The notes: generated by a model from the sequence alone, not told the origin. A stretch of 64,000 bases of DNA from Lathyrus oleraceus (GCF_024323335.1 NC_066579.1:126626854-126690853), one strand, 5' to 3'. Shown: positions 36,246 to 49,975, counted from the stretch's first letter. Made by a program: numbers and translations.

Positions 36246-38766
36246 TGTAGCGGTCAATTCTTGACTATCAAGCTATGGATAAATTTAACGTCAATAAAAC
36301 CAGAGTCGCCACCGCACTTTTATTGTTTCCAAAGGAAAAGGGAAAAATACGAACAAAGCCCAAAGATAAGAAGTTTTCAAATCAAAACTAATAAAATGCC
36401 AAAGATTACAGGTAAGGGGGTTGGTTACACAGAGGGAAGGTGTTAGCACCTAAAGTGTCCTAGGTACTCCTAGGGAGCCCTTTTTTATTTGTGTATGTGT
36501 TTTTGGTATAAAAGATGTTTGAGAAAAATAGAACGTGGGGGTGAGAAAAGAATTCATTAATTATATTTTTATGTTTGACAAGACCTTCAGACTTGTGCCT
36601 ACGTACCAACATAAAAATGAGAGAAAAAAACCTCGTAGTTCGTGGTATCAATTTCAAAATGAGTGGATTTTTTTTAATCAAAATTTAAGTTAAAAGAGGC
36701 GCAAAGGGCTCAAAAGTTTGAATGTGTGTTAGTTCTTTTTGTATTTTAAAATTTCAAGTCAATATGATTAGATTTATTTACAAGTTTGATTTAAGAAAAG
36801 AGTTTGAAAATTCAATGGCATAAGGCCAAAGTTTCTAACTGAAATAAGGTCAAAGTTTGAAATCACAAACAAAGAAGGTTTTTGAAAAGGAGGAGAGATT
36901 TGAAATTTAAGAAGTGGGAGGAGATGAAGAGACTAATCCTAAGCATAAAATTAAAAGTTAAGAGTTGAAAAGATCTGACCAAATGAGATGCAATCCAACA
37001 GACAAGAATGTTATATAGAAAATCCACTTTCCCTTGGGACTTTGAATCAAACAATAATCAACAATCAATTAGCAATATCAGACATCATGAAGATCAAGGC
37101 ATCAAATAAAGATAGCCACATCCAAGCAAGCAACTCCATAGCTAGCAGTCTTCTTTGTCTTCTCATGTATTAGATAAAATACTCCTTGATTAACTCAGAA
37201 TAAAGCATTAGACACAAGATCAAAATAACAGTTGTATCAAGACCATGTAGCAGATAAATTCAAGTAGATCCCAATACCTGCATCAGATGAAAGCTCAAAT
37301 CATAATAAATTGGTCTCAAAATGTTGGCATTGGCCAAGTCCTTTTGCATAGGGAATGTTGCCTAATCCTTAGTCCAAAAGTTCAGATCAAATCCAACAGT
37401 CCACCAAATAATTTTTAGGGTTTTTGTTGTTTATTTAGGTATTTTAAGGTCCTAAGACCACAAGCACAAACAAAATACACAAACAAATATATACAATCAC
37501 AATATATGGCTCAAATGAGCAAAGTGAAAATGACATAAACATAAATAAGTTAAATGATATGTAAATGACAATGAATGGTAAATGATTAAAAATTAAATTG
37601 CATAACATAAATGACTTGAAAGTAAAGCAAAGCTAATAAGAGTTAGTCAAAGTTAATTAAATATTAGTGGTGTTTTGCTTTTCAATTGATTAAGTCATTC
37701 TTTGGAGAACACTCAACCATCTATTCACAAGCATGAATCCTTGAACCAAGACATCTTCCAAATTAAGGAAAAAAGGCCAAGTTTCCACACAATACTATGA
37801 AATATGGGAGACTTACAATCTCACGTACTAGAATGCTATGCCTTTAGGGTCAAATTTAGCTCTATGTTAAGCAATCGTAATTGGACTTATGTAGAAGTCA
37901 CAACTATCTGAGGTCGGGTAATAAAAATTTATGTGCTAATGCATGTTAGAGATTTGGTATAATGAACCAAACTCCTAAAACATACTACACACTAAAAGAA
38001 AAGATCAAAAGGAGGGACATATCTCATCCCTACTTATATTGGTTCATCTAACACAAGGTTATTAATGAACCAATCAGCCTTAGGATATTGAGATTTCATT
38101 GGTCAATGAAAGGGTTGGGAAAGAATGGTAATGAATATCAAGAGGGAGGGGAGATGAGAGAAACACAAATTGGTCATGGGAGGAATTTTATCAAATTAAA
38201 ATTATTCATTCATTTTGGGAGATGAAATGTACATTTCATCAATCCCCTAAATCCAATGATTTTAATCCAACAAAAGTCAAATCAACCTTGACCAAGGCCC
38301 AAACAAATAGCCTATCATCACAAGACCATAAAAATGGCTCAACACAATTTTTACACAATTAATCAATTAAAAATCAAATTAAAATGCATTTAAATTTAAT
38401 TTAATTTGGTCAAAACCTAAAATCTCTTCAAAATACCAAATAAATGGCCAAGAGATTTATCCTAGGTCAAACAAGGTCAAATGACCTTAGACAAAAAATT
38501 TCATGATTTTTGAAGAGCCAGAAGTATTTTTAAACAATTAAAAATATGCACAAAAACATTTAATTCATGAAAAATATCAAAATTAATCCAAAAATAATTT
38601 TAATTATTAAAATTAAACAAAAAAATATTTAAAGATTTTTGGTGAAAGTCCCATATTTTTTGGATTAAAAATGAAATTATTATGAATTAAACAAAATAAA
38701 GTAACAAGGGCCATCAAATCTCCCTCATTAATTGAGGTGGCAGATCTGATGGCCAAGCGCGCGCTT
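36246..38766 (-). repeat. Ogre-like 3' LTR, segment 1 (distal end)
   Basis: On the minus strand it ends GACCGCTACA at 36246. It contains a conserved-looking block GGTGCTAACACCTTCCCTC (about 36428-36446) and the GGTGGCGACTCTGG block (about 36302-36315), typical of legume Ogre-like LTR ends. It continues at 47097 after the nested element. Bases 38762-38766 (CGCTT) are one copy of that element's target duplication. Confidence 0.8.
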
Positions 38767-40662
38767 TGTAACACCCTTCTTAAATACCCCAATAATAATT
38801 AAAACAACAAATATAAATCAGAGTAGATATGCAATTTAAGGGTGTCACACTTGACACTTCACACCATTCACCATAATAACTTGTCATGCTCATTTATTAA
38901 TCAAAATAAAACATTGCACAACTCGCAGCGGATAGAGATCTAATCAATCATGCAAACCATGTAATCACATTACATGTAAAACTGTTCAACAACCACAATT
39001 GAAAATAAAGTAAACATCCCGTCCCGATGTTACATATACCAGAGCATGACCCACTAAGGAACTACACTAGACTCCAAGCACTAGCTTCTACTCAATCACT
39101 GCTCGTTACCTGAAACATAGTTGTAAGGGTGAGTTCCTCAATCGATATAATAAGCATTATAAAATATCATGTAATGTTAAGTAAATTAACACATTCATCA
39201 CCCTAATCATATCACACATTCAGCAACGGCAACATCAACTCATAATCATACTCAACACAACACAACACAAAACACACGTATAATATTGGAATACATCCAT
39301 TCATATTATACGTCATACATACATTATGCAATGAGACTCCATGCATGCGGTACCAACTATTCGTGAAAACATAGTTCAACCTCACCGATCAAACCCAGAT
39401 ACGGCTACCAAGCTCACTAGTCCCACTCATTTGAGACCTAGTGACTCACTCACTAATTCCTCACCATGGGAATTAGCTACCACCCCAAGGGCTATGCTAT
39501 GCACGCTAAATCACCTAGCATGCAAACATCAACAACAATCCACAATAACTCACTCACTAATTCCTCACCATGGGAATTAGCTACCACCATAAAGGCCATA
39601 CTATGCACGCTAAATCACCTAGCATGCAACCATCAACAACAATCCACAATGGACATATGCTCACACTCTAAGCCATAAACAGTCCATTTACAATTGCATA
39701 CATAACAGATACATTCACAGTATTATGCATACCATCATACATCATCAGCATATTTATCACAGAATCATATTCATATCATGCCAAATAATAAATCACAGTA
39801 TTAGCACACTCTACTAATACCTATACTGCTCAAAACAACGGGAAATGATCCCTACTATATCATACACCAATATAGGCCAATCATCAAATATATCCACAAT
39901 ATTTAAATATCAAATTTTCACTTTTCAAACAGTGTTAACCGGTTAACGCCCTGGGTTAACCGGTTAACGCAACACAGAACACACTTCCTGGCACATTTTA
40001 ACAGTGTTAACCGGTTAACGCCCTGGGTTAACCGGTTAACGCAAGACAGACAGCAATTTCTCATAATTCATAACAGTGTTAACCGGTTAACACCCTGGGT
40101 AAACGGTTAACGCAAGACAGAAAGCTGTTCCTGCGCTAACACGAACAGAATGCAGAATCCCCCGCATTTTTCGCCGTCGGAGGACTTCCGGACCTCCGAT
40201 TTCAATTCCGTAAAAAGCTACACGTCCAGAAATTTACGATTCACCCACATATAGATTCAATTACAGTTTTAACATAACTTATTCATCACCATTTACAGCA
40301 TTCCTCATCCCAATTAGGGTCAATTCAATGGCTTATTACTACCCATTACATGTTAACCCATAATACCCATTAAACGACGATAAACCCCCTTACCTGAGTT
40401 AATCCGGCAAATCCTTTAGCTTCAAGCTTTTCCTTCTTCAACCCTTGTTCTCTTGCTCTTCCTCCTTGCCCTTTTCTCACTTTCTGTCGCTTCTCTGGTT
40501 TTCACGTGAAAAACCCTTTTTACCAAATGGAACTCTTTATATATTCCAACTTTATTATTCCAATAATAATAATCCAATAATATTCCAATTATTTAATTAA
40601 ATTAATAAATATACTATTAACTTAAAAATTAAATAATTATCATATTTTATCGGGGTGTTACA
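38767..40662 (-). repeat. Tekay-minus 3' LTR
   Basis: Minus-strand start TGTAACACCCC and end GGGTGTTACA. It carries the AACCGGTT palindrome array at 39940-40112. Confidence 0.93.
39940..40112. repeat. GTTAACCGGTTAAC palindrome array, 3' LTR copy
   Basis: Three pairs of GTTAACCGGTTAAC, each pair separated by GCCCTGGG-like sequence; the last palindrome is degenerate. The array lies in the same relative LTR position as the ACGCGT array of the other Tekay family. A matching array is at 46362-46545. Confidence 0.92.
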
Positions 40663-40704
40663 ACTCTCCCCCACTAAAAGAGTTTTCGTCCTCGAAAACA
40701 TACC

Positions 40705-43700
40705 TCAAGCGAATAACTCTGGATAAGACTCCTTCATCTGACTCTCAAGTTCCCAAGTCACATTGCCACCTGCTGGTCCTCCCCAAGCTACCTTTACCAA
40801 AGCAATCTCTTTACCCCGCAACTGCTTCAACTCTCGATCCTCTATCCTCATAGGTGATGTTTCAACAGTCAGGTTATCTCTCACCTGTACATCATCTACT
40901 TGGACCACATGCGACGGATCAGGAATGTACCTCCTCAACTGAGACACATGAAAAACCTCATGCAAATTCGCAAGTGACGGCGGTAAAGCGATACGATAGA
41001 CTACCTTCCCTATCCTCTCCAAAATCTGATAAGGACCAATAAATCGAGGTGTCAACTTCTTCGACTTCAAAGCTCGACCAACCCCAGTTATCGGAGTAAC
41101 ACGAAGAAACACATGATCTCCCTCTTGTAACTCAAGTGACTTCCTCCTCTTGTCGTGATAACTCTTCTGACGACTCTGAGCAATCCTCATCTTCTCCTGA
41201 ATCATCTTAATCTTTTCCGTAGTTTGTTGAACAATCTCCGGTCCAACCACAACACTCTCACCGGACTCATACCAACATAAAGGTGTCCGACATCTCCTAC
41301 CATACAAAGCTTCAAACGGTGCCATACCAATGCTCGAATGAAAACTATTGTTGTAGGTAAACTCAATCAAAGGTAAATAACAATCCCAAGCACCTCCCTT
41401 TTCCAAAACACAAGCCCTCAAAAGATCCTCCAGTGACTGAATCGTCCTCTCAGTCTGACCATCAGTCTGTGGATGATATGCGGAACTCAATCTCAGCTTA
41501 GTTCCCAAAGCCCTCTGCAAACCTTCCCAGAACTTCGATGTAAATCTAGGATCTCGGTCCGAAACAATACTCTACGGAATACCATGCAAACTTACAATTT
41601 TCTCAATATACAACTCAGCTAATCTCTCTAACGGATAATCCATTCTGATCGGAATGAAATGAGCCGATTTTGTCAATCTGTCAACAATCACCCAAATAGC
41701 TTCAAAATTCTTAATTGTCCTCGGTAAACCAGAAACAAAATCCATACTGATACTATCCCACTTCCACTCTGGAATAGCCAACGGTTGCATTAGCCCAGAC
41801 GGCTTCTGATGCTCAATCTTTGACTTCTGACAAGTCAAACAAGAATAAACAAAACTCGCAATTTCTCTTTTCATTCCCGGCCACCAAAATAACTTTTTCA
41901 AATCATGATACATCTTCGTAGCCCCAGGATGAATACTCAGGCCACTACGATATCCTTCCTCAAGAATACTCTTCTTAAGTTCGGTAACATCCGGAATACA
42001 CACCCGATTACCAAATTTCAAAACACCATTCTCATCAACTCTGAATTCACCACCTTGATCTTGATTCACTAGAGTCAACTTATCAACCAAAAGCACATCG
42101 GATTTCTGACCCTCTCTAATCTCATCCAGAATACCACTCGTTAACTTCAACATTCCCAATTTAACACTATTGTGAATACTCTCACACACCAAACTCAAGT
42201 CTCTGAACTGCTCAATTAAATCCAATTCCTTAACCATTAACATAGACATATGCAATGATTTCCGACTCAATGCATCAGCCACTACGTTTGCTTTACCCGA
42301 ATGGTAATTCAAACCAAAGTCATAATCCTTCAGAAACTCTAACCATCTCCTCTGTCTCATATTCAGCTCTTTCTGATCAAACAAATACTTTAAACTTTTA
42401 TGGTCACTGAAAACCTCAAATCTTGACCCGTACAAGTAATGCCTCCATAACTTCAGAACAAATACCACAGCTGCCAACTCTAAATCGTGTGTCGGATAGT
42501 TCCTCTCATGAACCTTCAGTTGTCTCGAAGCATAAGCTACAACCTGCTTATTCTGCATCAAAACACCACCCAAACCCAACAATGAAGCATCACAGTAAAC
42601 CTCAAGTGGTTCTGACAGACTTGGTAATATCAGAATAGGAGCAGTAGTTAACCTCCTCTTTAACTCTTGGAAACCTTCTTCACACTTTGAGTCCCAAACA
42701 AACGCTTGCCCCTTTCTAGTCAACATCGTCAACGGTAACGCCAACTTAGAAAATCCCTCAATGAATTTCCTATAATAACCTGCAAGTCCAAGAAAACTCC
42801 TTATCTCAGAAACTGACTTCGGAGCTTCCCACTTAGATACCGCTTCTACCTTAGAAGGATCAACAACAACACCACCTCTTGAAATCACATGACCAAGAAA
42901 ACTAACCTCTTCTAACCAAAATTCACACTTGGACAGTTTAGCAAATAACTTCTTTTCTCGTAGAACTCCTAAAACCACTCTCAAATGTTCAGCATGCTCT
43001 TCTTCAGATTTCGAATACACCAAAATATCGTCAATAAACACCATAACAAACTTGTCTAGGTACGGATGGAAAATCCTATTCATATACTCCATAAATACCC
43101 CAGGCGCATTAGTCACACCAAAAGGCATTACAGAATACTCAAAATGTCCATACCTTGTTCTGAAAGCAGTCTTCTGAATATCCTCAGTTTTCACACGTAT
43201 CTGATGATACCCCGATCTCAAATCTATTTTGCTGAACACACTCGCACCAACCAACTGATCCATCAAATCATCAATCCTCGACAAAGGATATCGATTCTTG
43301 ATCGTCACTTTATTCAGTTGCCTGTAGTCCACACACAACCTCATAGTACCTTCTTTCTTCTTAACCAATAACACTGGTGCGCCCCACGGTGACACACTCG
43401 GACGAATAAATTTCTTATCCAACAGATCTTCCAGCTGACTCTTCAATTCAGCTAACTCAACAGCAGACATACGGTACGGAGCCATCGACATCGGCCTAGT
43501 ACCAGGTACCAAATCAATCGAGAACTCAACTTCACGCTCTGGCGGTAATTCATTCACTTCTTCAGGAAACACATCAGAAAAATCACACACCACGGCTAGA
43601 TCGCAAATCGCCAGTTTATCTTTAGCCTCCAAAGTCGCTAACAGCATAAACAACTCTGCCCCATCTGCTACTGCCTCATTCACCTGCCTTGCTGATAGAA

Positions 43701-45074
43701 ACAAACTCTTTCCTTCCTCAATCTCAGGAAAGATCACAGTCTTATCAAAACAGTTGATATAAACTCGGTTAAACACCAACCAGTTCATACCCAGGATAAC
43801 ATCAATCTGCACTAGTGGAAGACACACGAGGTCCATCCCAAAGTCTCTACCAAAAATACTCAAAGGGCAATTTAAACAAACTGAAGTAGTAGTCACTGAA
43901 CCCTTCGCAGGAGTATCAATCACCATACTCCCATGCATCTCAGATATCTCTAATTTAAGTTTCACAGCACAATCCAAAGATATAAAGGAATGAGTCGCAC
44001 CTGTGTCAATAATAGCTACAAGAGGAAAGCCATTAATATAACATGTACCTCGGATCAGACGATCATCTGCAGAAGTCTCAGAACCTGATAAAGCAAAGAC
44101 CTTGCCTCCCGACTGGTTCTCTTTCTTCGGCTTAGGACACTGTGGACTGATATGACCCACCTCTCCACAGTTGAAACAAGTCATAGTCTTCAACCGGCAC
44201 TCTGCAGCCAAGTGACCACCCTTGCCACACTTGAAACACTTCTTCTCAGTACTGGTACACTCATGGAAACGATGTCTAGCCTGACCACATCTGTAACACT
44301 TAGCAGGGGCACTGGAGTCTCCCCCACTAGGTCTCTTCATCCCACTCTGTCTCTGGAAACCTTTGCCAGCTGCATACGGCTTCCCACGATCATTTTGATT
44401 CTTGCCTTTCCTATCAACCCTCTGCTGATAGCTCTCCGCTCTGGCCTTGGTATCCTGTTCAAAAATCCTGCAACAATCAACCAAGTCAGAAAACACTCTG
44501 ATCCGCTGATACCCAATAGCCTGCTTGATCTCGGGACGTAACCCGTTCTCAAACTTCACACATTTTGAAAATTCCCCAGTAGCCTCATCATAGGGAGTGT
44601 AATACTTCGACAGCTCTGTGAACTTAGCAGCATACTCAGTAACAGACCGGTTGCCCTGCTTCAATTCTAAGAACTCTATCTCTTTCTTTCCTCTGACATC
44701 CTCCGGAAAGTACTTCCTCAGGAATCTCTCTCTGAACACCGCCCAAGTGATCTCAGCACCCCCAGCAGCTTCCAACTCAGTGCGGCAACAACCCACCAAT
44801 CATCTGCTTCCTCTGACAGCATATGCGTACCGAACCTGACCTTCTGGTTATCGGTACACTCAGTCACTCGGAAGATCCTCTCGATCTCCTTCAACCACTT
44901 CTGAGCACCATCTGGATCGTATGCTCCCTTGAACATTAGAGGATTGTTCTTCTGGAACTCACTCAGTTGACGAGCAGCTCCCAATCCCACAACATTCGGA
45001 TTCCCTCCAAGTACTCCAGCTAGCATACCTAGAGCCTCAGCAATCGCAGCATCGTCTCTACCTCTTCCAGCCAT
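40705..45074 (-). pseudogene. Tekay-type gag-pol polyprotein with one frameshift and one stop
   Basis: From the ATG at 45074 the gag part (MAGRGRDDAAIAEAL) runs to a one-base loss near 44785, after which the frame shifts. The rest is open from there to a TAG at 41572-41574 and continues in the same frame to 40705. Order: gag with three CCHC zinc knuckles ([14 protein letters not shown] first, the glycine before His being Arg here), aspartic protease ([10 protein letters not shown]), RT ([10 protein letters not shown]), RNase H ([11 protein letters not shown]), integrase ([28 protein letters not shown]) and a C-terminal chromodomain-like segment ([12 protein letters not shown]) typical of chromoviruses. 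Gag-pol drives retrotransposition; with these breaks this copy should not make a full protein. About 1,456 codons, as in the plus-strand relative. Confidence 0.93.
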
Positions 45075-45182
45075 CTCTATTCTGAAAACCCAACAAGCTA
45101 AAACAATAAGTACTGATAGGGTTACACAACACCTATCACGTACAGGGAAACAGAATAATTATGACTCGACTCGACCGACTAT

Positions 45183-45194
45183 GCTCTGATACCA
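45183..45194 (-). promoter_or_regulatory. Primer-binding site, Tekay-minus
   Basis: Minus-strand TGGTATCAGAGC next to the 5' LTR end at 45199. Confidence 0.88.
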
Positions 45195-46361
45195 CTAATG
45201 TAACACCCTTCTTAAATACCCCAATAATAATTAAAACAACAAATATAAATCAGAGTAGATATGCAATTTAAGGGTGTCACACTTGACACTTCACACCATT
45301 CACCATAATAACTTGTCATGCTCATTTATTAATCAAAATAAAACATTGCACAACTCGCAGCGGATAGAGATCTAATCAATCATGCAAACCATGTAATCAC
45401 ATTACATGTAAAACTGTTCAACAACCACAATTGAAAATAAAGTAAACATCCCGTCCCGATGTTACATATACCAGAGCATGACCCACTAAGGAACTACACT
45501 AGACTCCAAGCACTAGCTTCTACTCAATCACTGCTCGTTACCTGAAACATAGTTGTAAGGGTGAGTTCCTCAATCGATATAATAAGCATTATAAAATATC
45601 ATGTAATGTTAAGTAAATTAACACATTCATCACCCTAATCATATCACACATTCAGCAACGGCAACATCAACTCATAATCATACTCAACAAACCACACACA
45701 AAACACACGTATAATATTGGAATACATCCATTCATATTATACGTCATACATACATTATGCAATGAGACTCCATGCATGCGGTACCGACTATTCATGAACA
45801 CATAGTTCAACCTCACCGATCAAACCCAGATACGGCTACCAAGCTCACTAGTCCCACTCATTTGAGACCTAGTGACTCACTCACTAATTCCTCACCATGG
45901 GAATTAGCTACCACCCCAAGGGCTATGCTATGCACGCTAAATCACCTAGAATGCAAACATCAACAACAATCCACAATAACTCACTCACTAATTCCTCACC
46001 ATGGGAATTAGCTACCACCATAAAGGCCATACTATGCACGCTAAATCACCTAGCATGCAACCATCAACAACAATCCACAATGGACATATGCTCACACTCT
46101 AAGCCATAAACAGTCCATTCACAATTGCATACATAACAGATACATTCACAGTATTATGCATACCATCATACATCATCAGCATATTTATCACAGAATCATA
46201 TTCATATCATGCCAAATAATAAATCACAGTATTAGCACACTCTACTAATACCTATACTGCTCAAAACAACGGGAAATGATCCCTACTATATCATACACCA
46301 ATATAGGCCAATCATCAAATATATCCACAATATTTAAATATCAATTTTTCACTTTTCAAAC

Positions 46362-46545
46362 AGTGTTAACCGGTTAACGCCCTGGGTTAACCGGTTAACG
46401 CAACACAGAACACGCTTCCTGGCACATTTTAACAGTGTTAACCGGTTAACGCCCTGGGTTAACCGGTTAACGCAAGACAGACAGCAATTTCTCATAATTC
46501 ATAACAGTGTTAACCGGTTAACACCCTGGGTTAACCGGATAACGC
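46362..46545. repeat. GTTAACCGGTTAAC palindrome array, 5' LTR copy
   Basis: Six palindromes in three pairs, the last one changed to TTAACCGGATAAC. Different single bases have changed in the two LTR copies, so mutations accumulated after insertion. Confidence 0.92.
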
Positions 46546-46970
46546 AAGACAGAAAGCTGTTCCTGCGCTAACACGAACAGAATGCAGAATCCCCCGCATT
46601 TTTCGCCGTCGGAGGACTTCCGGACCTCCGATTTCAATTCCGTAAAAAGCTACACGTCCAGAAATTTACGATTCACCCACATATAGATTCAATTACAGTT
46701 TTAACATAACTTATTCATCACCATTTACAGCATTCCTCATCCCAATTAGGGTCAATTCAATGGCTTATTACTACCCATTACATGTTAACCCATAATACCC
46801 ATTAAACGACGATAAACCCCCCTTACCTGAGTTAATCCGGCAAATCCTTTAGCTTCAAGCTTTTCCCTTCTTCAACCCTTGCTCTCTTGCTCTTCCTCCT
46901 TGCCCTTTTCTCACTTTCTGTCGCTTCTCTGGTTTTCACGTGAAAAACCCTTTTTACCAAATGGAACTCT

Positions 46971-46979
46971 TTATATATA
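46971..46979 (-). promoter_or_regulatory. TATA box of the Tekay-minus LTR promoter
   Basis: Minus-strand TATATATAA about 120 bases after the LTR start, in the same place as the TATA box of the plus-strand relative. Confidence 0.6.
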
Positions 46980-47096
46980 TTCCAACTTTATTATTCCAAT
47001 AATAATAATCCAATAATATTCCAATTATTTAATTAAATTAATAAATATACTATTAACTTAAATTAAATAATTATCATATTTTATCGGGGTGTTACA

Positions 47097-49065
47097 CGCT
47101 TCACACCATACACCTCAGTCAACGCGTCATATGGATGGTAATCACAAGGAGCGGTCATGATTAGAACATTTTAAAAAGATCTGATGGTTGTGAGGTGTGA
47201 CAACACACCACCGGAGCTAGAGCTCTAGTTTTCTTCTTTGGTGGACCTCACCAGACTGGTCCACCACCAACCACCACCAAAATGAAAAACAAGGACATGG
47301 ATTTAAAGAAAAAGTGCTCAGGAGCTCGAATCTGGCCTCAATTTTCTCCAATTCCAAGTAAATGAAAAGATACAAGGATTTGAATTTTGAGGATCATGAA
47401 TTGAGTTGCTTCGATTTGACCTCAAATCAACTCAATCTTCTTGCCTACATTGGTAGGACTTCATCCAACGAAAAATCAAAAAGAATAGTGAAGAATTGAG
47501 AGAGAATCGAAGAGATGAAATTTCTGAAATTTCACCTTCGAATTGCTTTAAATTCACTTGATCTTGATCTAGATTTACTTGATTCCTCTTCCTCTTGCTT
47601 GCAGTGATCAATTGAAATGAAAAGGGCAATGACTTCTTGGAGTTTGAATTTCAAAACAGAAGGTGAAATTCAAACTAGATTTCAATTAAAATCTTCAAGA
47701 ATTCTATGGAATGAAGGGTTTGGATTGTTCTGGAAAAGCTTGGACAAGGTGTTGATGAAGTTCTGAGCTCATAACACTTGTATTTATAGCCAAACCAAAT
47801 GCTCTTTGCACACTTCCAATAAAGATCCAAAAATAGAAAATGCATCATGTAAGCTTGCATGGGCGTGTACAAAGCCCAAAGAATGATTGGAAAAGGTCCA
47901 AAATTATGCACATGTGATGCTGAAAGCAATGCATTACGCCATGCAATGTTGAAATGGAATTGAACATGAGAATCCTCCAAATGGTACCATGCATTGCACC
48001 CAGGCGCAAGTCCTTCAATATTGAACCAAATGAGATGATCTTCAACTTTTTGGAAAGGTAAGATCAAGGGTAACAACTTTCATGTTGAACACTTTTTCAT
48101 TTGAAGCTTGGATCATTATGAATTTTGAGGTGGAAGTTTGGAAAATCAAACATAAATGAAATTTTCTAAGTACCAAGTCAAATGTTCACTTCTTCCACCT
48201 TGAATAACTTTTGTTATGGACTTAAAATGGAAGGCATTCCTTCATCAAAGTTATAGATATTTTAAACCTATTCAATTTGGTAACAAATTTGGCCTAATTT
48301 AGATTTGGCATGAAGGAGTTATGCATTTTAGAAGTTGAGGAAAATCACTTGTTCAATGGTAATGGCCCAAAATGACCTATAATGTTTCCTCTTGGAACAT
48401 GCATTTGCAAGTTAAATTTGTATTATTCCAAACATAAAATTTGAATTAGACATCTTGAATTTGATCATGGAATTTTAATTGCTTTCATCTCATTAAAAAT
48501 GAGCAGGTTATGACATTGGGAAGTTGACCTCCTAACTAGGGTTCAGACAAAATGACCTATAATCTTTCACCATAAACAACGACTTTCCAAGCAAAACTAG
48601 ATCTAGAATTCAAAATTAAAGTTGTTTGTAATGTCATTATGAGTAACCTTTCTCTTGGAATCATTTTCATATGATAAACATTGTAGGAGATAGGGTCTAG
48701 GGAACCCTAGTTTTGACCAGTTGACTTTCTTTGGTCAACCACCATGAACCATCTTGCTAGCTTGATATTCTCTTGATTTTTGGGACTCATGGAGGATCAT
48801 ATTTATGTATGATAATGTAATATGAAGTATCCCTTGATATATTTGATCAAATGTTGAAGAAACTTGTTGAAGAAGTCACATAAGATACCCAAATGAATTA
48901 GGGTTTCCAAGGCAAACAAACTCCAAACTCTTGATGATTTCTTGATCAAAATGATATGTGAAGACCATGGGGATCCATATATGATGTACAAAGATAATGT
49001 GAACCATCTCTTGATTATTCTCCTTGCATTTATGGTCTCAAACCCTTGATATGAGCTTGGTGAGG
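47097..49065 (-). repeat. Ogre-like 3' LTR, segment 2
   Basis: LTR sequence between the two nested Tekay elements. Short frames at 47432-48076 and 48803-49078 have no domain and are not genes. Bases 47097-47101 are CGCTT and 49061-49065 are TGAGG, target duplications of the two insertions. Confidence 0.78.
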
Positions 49066-49213
49066 TGTAACACCCCAATTAAACTAAGCTAATTATTTAA
49101 TTTAAATTAATATTTTATTTATTAATTTAATTGAATAATTGGAAGTTTGGATTATTATTATTTTATTATTATTTTGGAATAATAATTATTGGGATAATTA
49201 TTTATTGGAATAA

Positions 49214-49220
49214 TATATAA
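49214..49220 (+). promoter_or_regulatory. TATA box of the Tekay-plus LTR promoter
   Basis: TATATAA about 150 bases after the LTR start, followed by a short leader-like stretch. No other TATA-like box of this quality lies nearby. Confidence 0.6.
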
Positions 49221-49261
49221 GTTGGAATTTAGAAAAATCCCATTTTTGGTAAAAAGGTTAA

Positions 49262-49273
49262 TTTCACGTGAAA
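49262..49273. promoter_or_regulatory. G-box palindrome TTTCACGTGAAA
   Basis: A 12-base palindrome centred on CACGTG, about 45 bases after the TATA box. It is conserved at 46934-46945 in the related minus-strand LTR and at 55934-55945 in the 3' LTR. CACGTG is the G-box core bound by plant bZIP and bHLH factors. Confidence 0.55.
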
Positions 49274-49693
49274 AGGGAAAGGAGGCAGAAAGGGCAAAAA
49301 GCCAGAGAACGAAGGTTGAAGGAAGGAGAAGCTTGGAGCTCGGAAGCTGCCGGATTAACTCAGGTAAGGGGGGTTTATCATCGGTTAAAGGGTATTATAT
49401 GATAATATGTACTGGGTAGTAATAACCATTGGTTGTATCTCTGATTTGATTGATGCATGATGAATTTGTGAAATATTGGATGAATGAAATTGGATGAATG
49501 AAATTGGATGATAATTGAAAAGAATTCGTAGGAATTAGAAGAGATAATGTTAGGATTGGTGAAGATGAATAGGATATGATTCGTGTAGATGATATGGACG
49601 ATTATTTTGTGTAATTTGGACTGTGGAAGGTTGGATCGGATAGGTTTCGTAACAGAGAAAGCCATAGCAGATCTGAGAGTTCTGGTTTCTGGT

Positions 49694-49975
49694 CATACGC
49701 GTATGGCACTAGGCAATACGCGTATGAGCTGGCTGGTACGCGTATGGAGGAGGCCTTACGCGTATGGGAGAAAAAGATGATATTTTGAACGTAAATTGGT
49801 CTCTGTTGGTACGCGTAAGGGGAGATTGTTACGCGTAGCATACGCGAATGGGATAGGTGATACGCGTATGAGTTGGGCGAGGAAATGCGCAATACGCGTA
49901 TGAGAGTGGACATTACGCGTATGGGTTTGGCCAGGTTTGGGCAATACGCGTATGGCAGAGGCAATACGCGTATGG
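49694..49975. repeat. TACGCGTATG array in the 5' LTR
   Basis: About eleven ACGCGTA units spaced irregularly. The array is identical in the 3' LTR at 56364-56645. Confidence 0.93.

Larger units (their letters stand above)
38767..47096 (-). mobile_element. Complete Tekay-like Ty3/gypsy element (minus strand)
   Basis: LTRs of about 1.9 kb at 38767-40662 and 45199-47096, a tRNA-Met primer site, and gag-pol between them. CGCTT flanks both sides (38762-38766 and 47097-47101) as a 5-bp target duplication. By eye the LTRs differ at roughly 15 places, so this insertion is older than the plus-strand relative at 49066. Confidence 0.95.
45199..47096 (-). repeat. Tekay-minus 5' LTR
   Basis: Minus-strand start TGTAACACCCCG at 47096. 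A TATATATAA box lies at about 46971-46979, a TTTCACGTGAAA palindrome at 46934-46945 and a splice-donor-like TCAG|GTAAGG at 46827/46826. Confidence 0.93.

Noticed and set aside
49602..49964. Minus-strand frames of 120 and 62 codons rich in Tyr-Ala and His-Thr-Arg repeats
   Set aside because: They come from reading the TACGCGTATG array in different frames and recur wherever the array does.
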